From the NCBI GenBank assembly GCA_963693285.1, contig OY848917.1, positions 23,256,245-23,320,244 on the forward strand: a DNA stretch of 64,000 bases. Direction: 5' to 3'. How positions within the stretch are numbered: position 1 is the first letter of the stretch; every line of letters begins with the position of its first letter. This document shows positions 31,434 to 45,928 of the stretch, one piece after another. Source of the DNA: Xestospongia muta (taxonomy: Eukaryota > Porifera > Demospongiae > Haplosclerida > Petrosiidae). The notes under the pieces are model-generated. The model searched no databases. It saw nothing but the letters and a program-made list of their open reading frames with translations, and had not been told where the DNA came from. The position numbers were made by a program, and so were the translations under genes.

Positions 31434-33380
31434 CCATTATGTATAGCTCTATACAGTGTAATGGAAGGACAGTCTGACTTGGAATCTGTGGTGAGTTATG
31501 TCATGTGATAACTTATGTGATAGTCATGCAACCTTCTCTTTTAGTTTCCAGTGACTATTGTTGACAGTTATTGTCCAATTATTGATCCAATCTCTGGAGG
31601 TGTGTCTGGTCATTTAAAAATCAAAGTTGTCATGGGAACCCCTAATCAAATTCCTGTAAGATCATGTTACAATAAATGTACTGAACACATCTTGTCATCT
31701 CTTTTTACTGATGATTCATTGATAATTTACTATGTAAATTCTAAACTTAATTTTGTAAAAACCTAAACTTGAAATACCATATAACCAGAACCGTTTATGG
31801 GGAATTAAAGTTTGTGTTTATAGTTTTGATGGATATCTGCAAACTTTTTTACCTATAAATTGCAGAATAAAATTATCTCAAACATTTCCAGCTATATAGT
31901 AGTATAAACAGAACTGATATACAGTGTATACTGAGAAGTTATCTTAAACAGTATACTTAGTATGTTATAATGTTAACTACCTTAACTATCAATATCTCTT
32001 TTTTTATTTGCTGTATTTTCTAATCTATTTTTCTCTGATCTACATTGGGTGTGTCCTTTTTTAGACCTCCCTCCTCATCTACTGTGAAGACTTATCATAC
32101 ATTGGAAAGTCATGTAAAGTCATCTGAAAATATAGAACATGAGAAGGACATGGAGAAAAAGGGAGGATACACAGATAGGAAAGAGAAGGGACATGTCAGA
32201 ATAAAGACAAAATTAAAGGATAGTGCAAAAGATGGAGAACATTGTAGTAAAACTACTACAAGCAAAACTAAGAGCTCAAGAACTGACAGAATAATTGAAG
32301 AATAGACACAAGATAAGATATTATCTGCTACAAGTATAACAAAGAGACTCAGACATCAGCAATGACTCTTCCAGTAGACAGTCTATTATCTAATATAGTA
32401 CATAAACAGATCCTGTTTGAAGTGTTAATATTTCAAGCTCATCATCTACCACTTATATCATCACAACAAAGGTCAGTTAATTACATGTAAAATGTACTAT
32501 ATGTGTCACTGTACATCTTTTGTACTTTCCCAATAAACATTTTAGTGTCTGTAGTGTTTATATTATAACATAATGTACCACACATGTAGACATGTCACAT
32601 GATAGTTATATTGTACTGCTTGTTTTTACTCTCAGAGCTGACCATCATTCCCTTCCAAGGGCATATGTCACATGTCATCCTCATCCATCAGTCCCAAAGT
32701 TGACCACATCCATATCTGTAGAGACTACAACCCATTTTGAGAGTACCCTTGTATTACTCATGTTCCCTTGTCATTCTTGGAGACAGGATTGTGTGAATTA
32801 AAGTTTCAAGTATGGAGTCTACCATCTTACCATTTGGTACTACAGAGGCTTTGATATTAGGTACATATACTTACTGTATTATATTATACTGTACTGAGCT
32901 ACTTGAAAAGTAGGCTACTATTCTATATATCTATAATACAATGTTTACATATAATGAACATGTACATACATTGTATTTTTATCACTTTATTAGTTTCTTT
33001 GCTATTAATAAGCAATGATCTAAGCCTGAATATATTCTGTTCCGGTTGAGAATGAATGCTAGCTCAGTGTTATCTCTGGCTTAGAATGAGCTAAAGAGAA
33101 ATAGTTTGCACTATTAAACAGTGATCTAGGCCTAACTATATCTTTAGCTTGATATAACATGTACATGTACAAAGGATAATTCTATTTAGAGTAAATCTGG
33201 CTATATCATAGTGCAGTATAATTTACTACTATTGTTTGTTCTATAGAGGGTGATCCTCATACACATGTGTTCATAAGTAGAGCTTATGTTGATCTATTAC
33301 CATTACAATGTGGTCTATATACAATATGTGGATGGTATAATATTAGTGATTTAACTGGTGATATCAAAGGACAACTAAAG
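31434..33380 (+). pseudogene. C2CD3 cassette copy 1 (exons 8-12)
   Basis: Exon copies: 8 (3' part only) 31434-31490, 9 at 31545-31655, 10 at 32039-32471, 11 at 32636-32860, 12 at 33247-33380. Exons 9 and 12 keep full length, frame and splice sites. Exon 10 has lost its acceptor (TTTAG to CTGA), has a TAG at 32303-32305 and a one-base deletion near 32343. Exon 11 has two one-base deletions. It cannot make the full C2 region, though single exons could still be spliced. Confidence 0.85.
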
Positions 33381-35675
33381 GTTAGTAGAAATCTGTATGC
33401 TACTGGTGTTACCTCTGCTATATACACATGTAACATGCATATTCTTGTTTACACATGTGCATAATCTGATGACATACGAGGCTTTGTTACATGTAGCATG
33501 TACATCTAATGTACAGATGTACATTTATATGTTGTAATTAATAACATTCTCTCATTTGCTATTTACATTATAAACCTGTCCTATACAATAATTGAGTCCA
33601 TCCTACATGTATTGTTGTTTATATGTGTTTTCTTGTGCACATAAGAGTACTTTATTTCTTTAAATAAGAATAAGCATCACTTTTCAAATTTACATTACAA
33701 AAGTTTTTAAATCTTGAGTTGATGCACATTTAACACATATACATGTATTACACATATGGACACATTAACAATGATAGAACGATACAAAGCTTGATGTGAG
33801 GAGTTGTAAACCTCCCATTTTTGAAGCAGACACTAACCATTTAAGTTGTCAAGTTCTACATTTTTAAATATAAACCTGCTATGAAGTCTATATGTTAGAA
33901 CCAACACTATTCTATGACCTATGAAATGAATCTTATTATATATATATATATATATAGTGTATACATGCCACTATACAGAGTACATAATATGGATTGTATA
34001 TTATATATTGTAAAAGCATATACATGTACATGTAGTAGAAGAATGAAACTAGTAAAAAATAAGACTAGTCCTTATAATGTGGTTTGTAGTGAGTAAACTA
34101 ATTGAGATACATAATAAGATGGGGATAGATTATATTTAGAAAAGCTTGTGTAGCTGACTACAGTTACTGTTTAAGCTCTCAAGTTTTACACTTTTAAATA
34201 TAACCTGCTATCAACCAGCACTTCATTCAAAATATACTATGAACTCATTGTGAGATATGTGTGTGTAACCCTTATTTGTAGTTCAGTCACTGAGCATATA
34301 ACTGCTCTTTGTAGTGTGTGGTCTTGATCAAGAAGCCACACGCAATACAGTGTAGATATTGGCTCAATATAGCTAGTCTACAAGTTAGGATTGTATATTT
34401 TTAATACACATACATTTAGGAAAAGAACAAACTAGTAGAAGACTTTATTTATAGTCCTTGTAATGTGGTTTATAGTGACTAAACTAGTTGAGAAACATAA
34501 CAAAATTAGGATAGATTGTATTCAGAAAACATGTTTCTGACTAGTAATGATATCTACACAATATATAGATAATAACACATGTTTGTTGTGTATAAAGTGG
34601 TGAGTTACAGTAACCTCATGTGTAAAAAATGTGAATGGTATTTGATGTGTAATTTGATTATAGACAAGTGATACATTAACCAACTCTGCCTAAATGCTGC
34701 TCTATATTAACATAATAGAGCTAGATACTTACATATATACCATTTCACAGTTTTATTCTTACTGTATTTGAGTATTGATGTAAATTTTATGTCATGGATC
34801 CATAACAATTGAGATGACCATGTACTTAGATGGATTAATTAAATTATGAATCAAGCACTTTATGAGCAACAAACAAATATGCTATGTAGTGTACAATGTT
34901 GCCCACTTGTCATCAGGTGGTTATTTTATACATTTCATCAAAATAGGTCAATTTATTTGACTGCTAGACAGATAGAGTGTAATAGTTATATTATATTATA
35001 TATACAGTATCATACATGTCTAGTAGTGCCACTTTTGTTTTAGGCATCCTAATACTCAGATAAAATACTTAAGAAACTACATATAAATATACATGTATGT
35101 AACAAAGCTAAGTTTCATAGAACTACCAGGTATGACCGTGGATGGTTGATTATTATAAGATTCCTATGTGGGTAAAGTCAAACCTACGTTAATTTGTTAA
35201 GGATCCACACCTTAATATTCACATTGAACTCACATATACTTTCAAAAGTCCACCTATAAGTACACTTTATTAATATATACTAATTATTCCAAGAATCCTA
35301 GTATATCCCATCCCAGTACCTATATTACATTACAAATCCATAATTATACACTTAGTATGTCCTGAGAATTTTTTAACCTGAGTCAGTTGCTATTGACAAC
35401 CACAAAAATTAATTGATAACAAAATATTATGTTCATGTATAGTCTCTGAAACTGTTGATTCTAATTAAATGTTTCAACTACACTGTACATGACAAATCAA
35501 AAATGTAAAGAATTCAAAAGTATTTAATTGAAGTTTATTATCATTGTATTAACCAAAAATTAATGAATGATATAAATGTTCATAATATGCAATACAATAA
35601 AGAGGGTTTAATGAAGCTTCAAGCTGGACAATTAGGACAAGTTGGGGGATCTGGTGGAAAAGGAGTAGTTAGAGT
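33381..35675. other. Duplicated intron-12 sequence
   Basis: Copies, with indels, of parts of 14156-15700 and 22900-23300. A (TA)n tract lies near 33938-33957. Includes the 3' flank shared by Cys-rich and collagen genes (35450-35640). No genes. Confidence 0.55.
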
Positions 35676-36323
35676 TTAAGTAGGAGGAGTATCTGTAGAA
35701 CTATCAATATACAATTTATGTGTACTTTACTTAACACTAGTTAAACACTAGAGTTATAACTAGCTTACTTTTTGGCCTTGTAAAAGTTGTATTCAGTTTT
35801 TTCAAACCTCAATTTCTAAAATGAAATTGGCATTTTCAAAACAATAATAAAATGATTTATTACTTATAGGTTTAGTTATATTTTCTTCAATTACAAATTC
35901 AGACATTTCACATGATTCACCTACCGGCATTCTGGATAATTTGGATATCCATTACAACAAGCTCTAACTCTGGAATACAGTATGGCATATTTACAACACC
36001 TACAAGTATATATGGTTATGTATCTAAAATATAACAAAACATGATAGTCTATTTCAGATATCTATTAAATACTTTTGACATAAATTATGACTCCAGTATC
36101 CACATTGATAATATGTAAGAGAATGGAATGATAGTTGACATTGTGTCTTACATGTACCACGAGATGTTCGTCTATAGCACCTATCAACAAGCAAAAATAA
36201 TATTGTATAACATAAATAAAACATTATATTGTCATACAAATATATCGAGTCTACACACTGAAGAAGTATGAGAAATACCATGAAATGTAGAGACAACATG
36301 CAGCAAATCTTTGACTGATTCAT
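35676..36323 (-). CDS. Small secreted Cys-rich protein 2 (EMI-like), four exons
   Basis: Exons on the minus strand: 36323-36238, 36180-36073, 36023-35925, 35700-35676. 318 nt, 105 aa. The signal peptide ([20 protein letters not shown]) and cysteine layout match paralogue 1: CYRRTSRGTCKTQC, QCGYWSHNLC, CRCC, and RACCNGYPNYPEC. A TAA in the last exon ends the protein at STDTPPT, so the PPTC..C tail seen in paralogue 1 is lost although its sequence (PDPPTCPNCPA) follows in frame. The promoter has CATAAAAA where paralogue 1 has TATAAAAA. The first donor is GTATGAC. Confidence 0.62.
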
Positions 36324-37207
36324 TTTCTTGAATATACACTTACAATAATCTAAGTGTGCGTTTGATAGTGATATATTCTTTTTATGTCAATACATCATGG
36401 TAGGTGTGTATAACACCCACTTATTGACTATTTATGACTGGAATAAACTAGATTAATAGATAGCTGAGAAACAAATATTTTGAATACTCACAGTGTATAG
36501 TAAATATTTATTAGATAGTAAATAATTTTTTTTCTAAAGTTTTTTGCCATTGATATTTAAAACATGTTGAGTATGTAAAGAAGACTGAATGTGTATGTAC
36601 CTGTAATATTATCTTAACGTAATGACACAGTCAATTAAGGATATTTGCCCACTATCTAATCACTTAAATAACATCAGTGATATGTATTCTATGCCTGTGG
36701 TGTTATGCAATGTTATGCTATATGATGCAATGCCATTCCTACAATCTTGTTTACATTCTTTGTATTTTTTATATTGGACTGATACTACCCATCACTACAT
36801 TTACTTCTTATTTTGAAAAATATTTTGTTTATTATGCATTATCTAAGCTTGCCAATGAGGGAGTTTGTAAAAGATATCGCTCTAGATCCTAAGTAAGATA
36901 TCTTTTTAACAAAATCATGATATAACTTATTAATACTAAGCTGCCACTATTGCTCCATAAATTAGCACATACTATCAAACAACATTCTTTTAAATCATGA
37001 ATTGACAGATTTGTACTATGCATACGGACCTATTAACAATGACAGAACCAATAAACCCTGTCATAAGATTTCTATAAACCTGCTACAGTGCTGTTTATGA
37101 AAAGCAAACAAACTACTTAAGCTCTCAAGATTTACATTTTTAAATGTAAACCTGTTATCAACTAACACTTAATTCAAAATGTATTAGCTATGAATCTCAT
37201 TATGAGA

Positions 37208-37258
<51 letters not shown>

Positions 37259-37368
37259 AACCCTTACTTGTAGGCCAGTCACTGAGCATACAACTGCTTT
37301 TTATAATGAGTGGTCTTAAACAAGAAGCCACACACAATACAGTGTAGATATTGGCTTAGTAACTACTT
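36324..37368. other. Upstream region of Cys-rich gene 2 and duplicated non-coding sequence
   Basis: Promoter homology extends to about 36430. A (GT)n microsatellite lies at 37208-37258. The rest is repeated at 52083-52985. Small frames here are duplicated only because the DNA is. Confidence 0.55.
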
Positions 37369-37474
37369 AGGTAGAGCTTATGTTGATCTATTACCATTAC
37401 AATGTGGTCTACATACAATATGTGGATAGTATAATATTAATGATTTAACTGGCGATATTAAAGGACAATTAAAG
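37369..37474 (+). pseudogene. C2CD3 exon 12 fragment
   Basis: Truncated at its 5' end, TGG to TAG in the GWYNI motif, and the donor is destroyed (AAAGTTTGG for AAAGGTTAG). It lies immediately upstream of the alpha/beta foldback block. Confidence 0.85.
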
Positions 37475-39995
37475 TTTGGTAGAAATCTGTAAACTACTGC
37501 TGTTACCTCTAATATATACATGTAATGAACATGTATGCACATGTACATAGTTTGATGACATATGAAACTCTGTTACAAATGTAGCATGTATGTGTGATGT
37601 ATGCATTATAAACCTGTCCTGCACAACAGTTGAGTCTATTCTACATGTACTGTTATTTATAGGTGTTTTCTTGTACACATAAGAATACTTTATTTCTTTA
37701 CATTGGCATAGAGTTTAGTTCTCTATAAACTGTGCATACTTGTAAGCAGATAGTAATACAGCACATCATTGTATGTCCATGTGCAGCTGCTAAAGTTAAT
37801 TTTGAAGTTGTGAATTATCATTTCAGCAAAACATGGATATTGTCTGGGTCACTCACTGGGTGTACTATGTTCAGGCTTCCACCAGAGTAGTCACCCTAAC
37901 ACCTAAAATACTGATGATATTGGTAATATAAGATCATGCACAAATAATTTGTAACTTACATTGATTGATTGCAATGGAATCTACAGTTCATGTAAGTTAC
38001 TCACTATATAATTTGTTTGTATGGTAACCATTACAAAGCAACAAATTACATAGTGAGTAATTCTTATGACCTCTACATTCCATACAAGTCCATCCATGTT
38101 AGCTACGAATTAGTTGTTAAATAAGATATTAATTTTTACAGTGTACATGTACTGCAAAAACTTATAATCAGTTAATTTAACAATCAATTTGTACATTACA
38201 TTAGGGATTATATATATGGAATCTAGAACTCATGTGAATTACTCACTGTATAATTTGTTGACATGTTGTACATATACTATTATGAAGTAACAAATTATAC
38301 AATGAGTAATTCACATGAATTCTAGATTCCATATGTGCCATTTTGCCAGAATTGTAGCCATTTGGTCTTATTCCATTTGGTCTAACATAATGTGTTTTTG
38401 TCTTTGTTAGATAAAATGGAATTATACAAAATGGGATTAGGACTGACAGCTTTTGCCAATCATTATAAATGTCTGTAGTTTATAAACATGCAAACTCTCT
38501 CCAACTTCCTCATTGTAAACTTGGCTCTTTTCTTTACTTAACATTGCACACCTTTTCCTATTAAAATCTGGGAGGCAGTTGACAAAGAAGTACTTTAGTG
38601 TAAAAGAGAAATAAGTAACCAACATGATCCCTAACAGTGTTTACACGGTGTTATTGGGATCGCATGATTATGTGTAGTTGGAATAAAGGTTAAATTTCAT
38701 CACAAAACAACAAACAACGACCATGTACTTAAATTGATTATTTAAATTATGAGTCAAGCACTTTACGAGCAACAAACAAATATGCTACGTACACAAATGT
38801 ACAATGTTGCCCACTTGTCATGAGGTGGTTATTCAATACATTTCATCAAAATAGGTCAATCTATTTGACTGCTAGACAGATAGAGTGTAATAGTTTGTAT
38901 TATATATTTGCCACTTTTGTTCTAGACATCCTAATACTGGGATAAAATACTTAAGAAACTACATATAAATGTACATGTATGCAACAAACCTAAGTTTCAT
39001 AGGACTACCAGGTATGACAGTGGATGGTTGATTTATTATAAGATTCCTATGTTTGTAAAAGTCAGACCTACGTTAGTTCGTAGAGCATTCAATATTTAAT
39101 ATTCACATTGAACTCACATATATCTTCTAAAGTCCACCTATAGGTACACTTTATTAATACGTACTAAGTAATCCAAGTATCCTAGTATGTCCCATCCCAG
39201 TACCTATATTACATTACAAATCCATAATTATACAGTTAGTATCCTGTGAATTTTTTAACCTGAGTCAGTTGCTATTGACAACCATGAAAATTAATCAATA
39301 ACACAAAATATTATGTTCATGTATAGTCTCTGAAACTGTTGATTCTATCTAATTGGTTCAACTACACTGTACATGACAAATCAAAAATGTAAAGAATTCA
39401 AAAGTATTTAATTGAACTTTATTATCATTATGTACTACATTGTGTAGGACATATGTGTTGTTAGAAGTAGTTGTGTTTACATGAATAGATTGACTTGTTT
39501 GTCTTATACAATATCATACAATATCATTAGAGAAAGCTTTTTCTGACTTTTGAACAGCTATATATATTTCATATACTTATAAGGAATTATATCATAATAT
39601 AAAGGACAAAGTAGTAACACCAGGTAAGTGGTGTTATTAGCATCTATTTACTCAGTAAGGATACTATTAGAATACATTAGAAACAACATACAGTGATATT
39701 ATTTTTATTATTTTTTTACCACAGTACAATTCCTTTAAATCTATATTTAATTAATTAGTGTACTAATTTTAATGATTTGAATGACTACCATAAAAATAGC
39801 TAAAATTAGTACATTTACTTTAAGTAAATTAGTATACTAATTGCAATATTATTTAATATTAGTGTACATGTACATACACATATATAGTACATGTCATATG
39901 TAGCCTATTATAAATACACATACATAGTGTTGTCAGTGTAGTAATGACTGTTCATTGATGTATGGAATATTGTATTATAGTTTACAATGTACTAG
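37475..39995. other. Duplicated block: foldback segment joined to C2CD3 intron 6
   Basis: 37550-39150 is a copy of 21700-23250, with alpha at 37974-38083 and beta at 38215-38333. At about 39424 the sequence switches to C2CD3 intron 6 (homologous to 11180 onward), including a copy of the TIR element at about 39583-39735. The same junction recurs at about 55035 and 59645. Confidence 0.65.
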
Positions 39996-41747
39996 GTAAT
40001 TCCAGTCATATTACAAGAGTCAGATGATCTCAATGGACAATATGTTATTATTGAATTATGGCATTGTATTAATGAGATAATATCAAGAGAACATGATGAG
40101 GTAAGAGATATACACAAATAATTGTTTAGATTAAATTATTAACATTACTAGTATTTTGTATCTGACAATAATTTTAGTTTTAACAGTTTTAATGGGATTG
40201 TTTAAACATTATATCTGCAAACTTTTTTTTACCTTTAAATTGCTGAATAAAATTATCTCAAATATTTCCAACTATATAGTAGTTATAAACATAACTGATA
40301 TACAGTGCATACTGAGAAGTTATCTTAAACAGTATACTTAATATGTTATAATGTTAACTACCTAAACTATCATTAATATCTCTTTTTTTATTTGCTGTAT
40401 TTTCTGATCTATTTTTCTCTGATCTACATTAGGTGTGTTCTCTTTTAAACCTCCCTCCTCATCTAGACTACTATGAAGACCTATCATACATTGGAAAGTC
40501 ATGAAAAGTCATCTGAAAATATAGAACATGAGAAGGACATGGAGAAAGAGGGAGGATACAAAGATAGGAAAAAGAAGGGACATGTCAGAAAAAAGACAAA
40601 ATTAAAGGATAATTCAAAAGATGAAGAATATTGTAGTAAATCTACTACAACCAAAACTAAGAGCTCAAGAACTGACACAATAATTGAAGAACAGACACAA
40701 GATAAGATATTATCTGCTACAAGTATAACAAAAGAGACTCAGACATTAGCAATGACTCTCCCAGTAGACGATTCATTATCTAATATAATACCTAAACAGA
40801 TCCTGTTTGAACTGTTAATATCTTAAGCTCATCATCTACCACTTATATCATCACAACAAAGGTCAGTTAATTACATACATAATGTATGTATATTTACTCC
40901 AACTTCTTACTCTCCCAATAGCATTATACAGTGTATAGTATTTATATTATAACATATACTTAATGTGCCATACATGTACACATGTCACATGATAGTTATA
41001 TTGTACTACTTGTTTTATTCTCAGATCTGACCATCATTCCCTTCCAAGGGTATATGTCACATGTCACCCATCAGTTCCAAAGTTGACCACACCCATATCT
41101 GTCGAGACTACAGACCCACATTGGGAGTACCATTGTGTTACTCATGTCCCCTCATCACTTTTGGAGACAGGATTGTGTGAATCAAGTATGGAGTCTACCA
41201 TCTTTACCATCTGGTACTACAGAGGCTTTGATATCAGGTACATATACTTACTGTATTATATTATACTGTACTGAGCTACTTGAAAAGTAGGCTACTATTC
41301 TATATATCTATAATACAATGTTTACATACAATGTACATGTACATGCATTGTATTTTTGTGTCTTTATTAGTTTCTTTGCTATTTATAAGCATTGATCTAA
41401 GCCTGACTATACTCTGTTCAAATTGAGAATGAATGCTAGCTCAGTGTTATCTCTGGCTAGGAATGAGCTAGAGAGAAATGGTTTGCACTATTAAACAGTG
41501 ATTTAGGCCTAACTATATCTTTAGTTCGATATAACATGTACATGTGCAAAAGGATAATGCTATTTAGAGTAAATCTGACTGATATCATAGTATGATATAA
41601 CCTACTACTATATAGGCTGACCCTTATACACATGTGTTCATAGGTAGAGCTTATGTTGATCTATTACCATTACAATGTGGTCTATATACAATATGTGGAT
41701 GGTATAATATTAGTGATTTAACTGGTGATATTAAAGGATAATTAAAG
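39996..41747 (+). pseudogene. C2CD3 cassette copy 2 (exons 7, 10, 11, 12)
   Basis: Exon 7 at 39996-40100 is intact, 105 nt. Exons 8 and 9 are missing: intron 7 is fused to intron 9 near 40180. Exon 10 (about 40430-40861) has lost its acceptor, carries a short insertion (CTAGACTACTATG) and a TAA at 40824-40826. Exon 11 at 41025-41237 has a 6-base in-frame deletion and an 8-base frameshifting deletion. Exon 12 (about 41620-41747) has CAA to TAA near its end. Confidence 0.85.
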
Positions 41748-44700
41748 GTTAGTAGAAATATGTATACTACGGCTGTTACCTCTTCAATATACACATGTAA
41801 CAAACATATATACAGCTGTACATAGTGATAGTCATGGTCTGATGACATATGAGAGGTTCTGTTACATGTAGCTGATGCGACTTTTCATCAAAAAGATTTG
41901 CTAACAAAAGAAATAAAACAATTAATTCTAAAGTGATTCATCTTTGGTATGAACATCTGAATATCTTTGATATTATCTTTTAGACAATACCTCCCTTTTT
42001 ATATAACAACGCATCATGATAGGAAGGCATGACACCCACTCATTTATTATTACCACTAAAGCAAACTTGTATTAGTTCATAATCTAAACAAGAATAAACT
42101 TGTAAAAATCATTCTAAGATCATTTTAATGGTATTGCTGTTGCTGTACGTGATTAAATTATTGCTATATTTATGACTGGAGAGCTATAGAACTGATTAAA
42201 GATACGTCTCAAGTAGCAAAACTTGAAAGACTCAATTAATCATACCCAATTCAAGTTACTTGTGGCAAAGTAATGATACAACAATAAAAAATGGATGTAC
42301 TGACACACACATATACAGTTTATACATGCACACATGGTCCAAAACAATCTTAGGACCACCTAATGTTTGTTTTTATAAGTAAGACTTTATTATATGTGTT
42401 TAAATTATACAACTCTTGCTTGTAGGCTAGTCACTGAGTCTGTAACTACTCTTTGTAGTATGTGCTCTTGATCAAGAAGCCACTCTTTATACAGAGTACA
42501 AAAGATGGATTTTATATTGTTAAAGCATGTACAATGATGTTAATAGAAGATAAGACTAGTCCTTGTAATGTGGTTTGTAGTAAGTAAACTAATTGAGAAA
42601 CTTGGTAAGGTGAGGATAGATTTTATTTCAGAAAACATATATCTTATTAGTACAAATATCTATACAACATAAAATTAATTCAAGCAAACTTGTGTTAGTT
42701 CATATTCTAAACAAGAATAAACTTGTAAAAATCATTCTAAGATCATTTTGATGGTACTGTATATGATTGGATTATTGCTATATCTTATGACTAGAGAGCT
42801 ATAGAACTGATTAAAGATATGTCTCAAGTAGCAAAACTTGAAAAGTTCAAATTAATCACACCCAATTCAAGTTACTTGTGGCAAAGTAATGATAAAACAA
42901 TAAAGAAAGAAATGGACGTACTGACACATACATATACAATACATATATAGAGTATATACATCCACACATGGTTCAAAACAATCTTAGGACCACCTGACTT
43001 TTGTTTTTATAAGTAAGATATTATTACATGTGTTTAAATTATGCAACTCTTGCTTGTAGGGTAGTCAATGAGTTTATAACTACTCTTTGTAGTGTGTGCT
43101 CTTGATCAAGAAGCCACTCACTATACAGAGTACATAAGATGGATTATATATTGTAAATTCATATACATTTACATATAGTAAAGAATGAAACCAGTAGAAG
43201 ATGAGACTAGTCCTTGTAATGTGGTTTGTAGTGAGTAAACTAATTAAGATACATAATAAGGTAGAGACAGATTGTTCAGAAAAGCTTTTGTCCCTGACTA
43301 CAGTTACTAGTAGTGATATACGATATGTGTATCAAAGCTGTTAAGAAGATATTTGTCCTTTTAGTGTGGTTTGTAGTGAGTGAGTAAACTAATTGAGAAA
43401 CATAGTAAAATGAGGATAAATAATATATCAGATAACATATATATCTGACTAGTAAAGATATCTACACAATATATAGATAACAAGACATGTTTGTTGTGTA
43501 TAAAGAGTTACGTTACAGTAACCTCATGTGTAAAACATGATGTGAATGGTTTTTGATGTGTAATTTGATTAGAGAGAATACAAACACCAAACAACTCTGC
43601 CAACTATACGTACTTACAAAAATTATATAATAGCTATATGTGCATTGTACATGTATAATGTCCTTATTAATACAATAGTGCCAGGTAATATAAATATGTA
43701 TATCCCATTTAACAGTTTTATTCTTACTGTACATGAGTATTGATGAAAAAACCATTTCATACATCTATGACAATTGAAATAGCTATGTAGTTATATGAAT
43801 TTTTTAAGTTAGGAATGAAGCACTTTATGAGAAAGAAACCAACTGTGCTATATACATACATGTACAATGTAGTCCACTTGTCATCAGATGGTTACTTGTT
43901 ACATTTCACTCAAAATAGGTCATTCTATTTGACTGCTCAACAGACAAAGTGTAGTGATTTGTATTTATATTATATATACAGTATCATACATGTACAATAC
44001 AGCCACATTTGTCATGGGCATTCCAATACCATGCCAAGACACTTAAGAACTACATATACATGTCTATACACAAAGCTAACTGTCCTAGGACTACCAGGTA
44101 TGACCTTGGATGGTTGATCATTATAGGATTCCTATGTGGGTAAAAGTCATACCCACCTTAATTGTAGAATGCCTAATACTTAGTATTCTCATTGAATTCA
44201 CATATACCTTCAAAGATTGGTCGATCCATAGACATTACAAATCCATATATACTAAGTATCCTGGGAATTATTTAACCTTAGTCAGTTGCTATTAAACAAC
44301 CATTGAAATTAATCAATAACACAAAATATTAATGTTGTACCAATAATGTATTAGCTTATCAGCTGAATATTAGATGTATCTGTATCGGTTTGATGTATGC
44401 CAATATCAGCCAATATAGTTACTGTGCTTGTACATTTATTATATTGTGTGATTGCACGTTAAACGTTGATTGATAGTCAAAAATGTCAAAGAAAAATCAC
44501 CTATTTGGGTTTACTTTACTGTTGAAGAGGACACAAAGGTAACTGTATGTAAACCATGTGGTTAATCATTATCAAGAAGAGGTAAAACTACCAAGGTATT
44601 CAATACAACTTACCTCGTTTACCACGTAAAGATAAAACAGCTATATTCTATCATTTATTCATATTGTTAATATTCATTATAACCAATATATAGTTAATGA

Positions 44701-45539
44701 AAGTAAAACTAATTATATTGGATCAGATATTGGTATCAGCTTTAATCGGCACTTTAGTATCAGTTATCAGAATATCATTAAAATCAATACTACAAAATAC
44801 TTTGTTCATGTATGATCTATAGTCTCTGAAACTGTTGATTCTAACTTATTGCTTTAATTATATTAATTGCTTCAATTATACTATACATATACAAATGAAA
44901 AACATTGAAAATGTACAAAACAGTTTAATTGAAGTCTATTATCTTGTAATAACTAAAATATTAATGAGTGGTATAAATGTATATATATGCAATACATAAA
45001 AGAGTGTTTAATTGAAGTTCAAAATGCACAATTGTGACAAGTTGGGGATCTATAGATGAAGTTGTAGGTTTACCTGTAGTGGGAGGAGCATCTGTAGAAC
45101 TATCAATATACAGTTTATGTGAACTTTAAAATTGATTAACAGTGGCAAAACTTACAATGACTACTTACTGCCTGGCATCCAAACAATGCCAGACAGTCCT
45201 ATAATTGTTTTGAGCCACATGCTATATATATATATATTTGTATATGGTTATGTCCATACATTATTACCTTATACTATTGTTGCGTGAAGCAAATGAAATT
45301 GAAAGCACATGTTAGCAAAGGTAACAATGATGGATGTGGCTGATCAAGTTTTGAATTTTCTTTTAGCATACTTATTTGCCATGTAAATTTTCTATTCTCT
45401 CTGCCAACTCTCCAGTTTTCAAACCTCACTTTTTAATTTAAAATTGTCATTTTCAAAACAGTTTTAAAATGGTTATTCATTTATAATATTGTTTACTTAA
45501 TTACTTCAATTACAAGTACATGTATTTCACACAATACAA
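41748..45539. other. Duplicated non-coding sequence with a local tandem repeat
   Basis: 42059-42600 and 42676-43230 are two copies of one ~620 bp unit, beginning AAGCAAACTTGT. 43180-44250 resembles 14930-15300 and 21000-21800. 44850-45130 is the 3' region of Cys-rich gene 3. Within it, the former tail exon of that family at about 45030-45100 carries a one-base deletion. A palindrome copy lies at about 45173-45203. Confidence 0.55.
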
Positions 45540-45928
45540 CTAGCAGCATTTTGGATAATTTGTCTCTCCATTACAACACTCTCCAACTTTGGAATAAGTT
45601 ATACCATATTGAGAACAGATACTTCTATATACGGTAATTTGTCTAAAATATAACAAACATAATACTGTATTTCAGATATCTAGTAAATACCTATAACATC
45701 TTCTCCGATTCCACCATCCACATTTATAAGATACAGTACTAGTAGTTGATAGTTGACTGTATCCCAAACACGAAGTATGAGTTTTCTGTTTGTAGCACCT
45801 ATCAATATGCAAAATAAGAATGCATTGGTTGTTAAATTGTCTTACACATGTGAGTCTCCACACTGAAGAAGTGTGAGAAATACCATGAAAAGTAGAGACA
45901 GCAAACAGCAAATCCTCAACTGATTCAT
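45540..45928 (-). CDS. Small secreted Cys-rich protein 3 (EMI-like), three exons, lost last splice
   Basis: Exons on the minus strand: 45928-45846, 45798-45691, 45642-45540. 294 nt, 97 aa. Signal peptide [18 protein letters not shown]. Then CYKQKTHTSCLGY, KCGWWNRRRCY, SICSQYG and GECCNGETNYPKCC. The third donor has mutated (TGCCGGTAGG in paralogue 1 is TGCTGCTAGT here), so translation stops at TAG just after the last Cys. The old tail exon downstream is frameshifted, consistent with disuse. It could be functional without the tail, or decaying. Confidence 0.55.

Noticed and set aside
36622..36816. 64-codon frame repeated at 52364-52558
   Set aside because: It is preserved only because the whole block was duplicated. 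The amino-acid differences I could see between copies are all replacements, which does not suggest protein selection.
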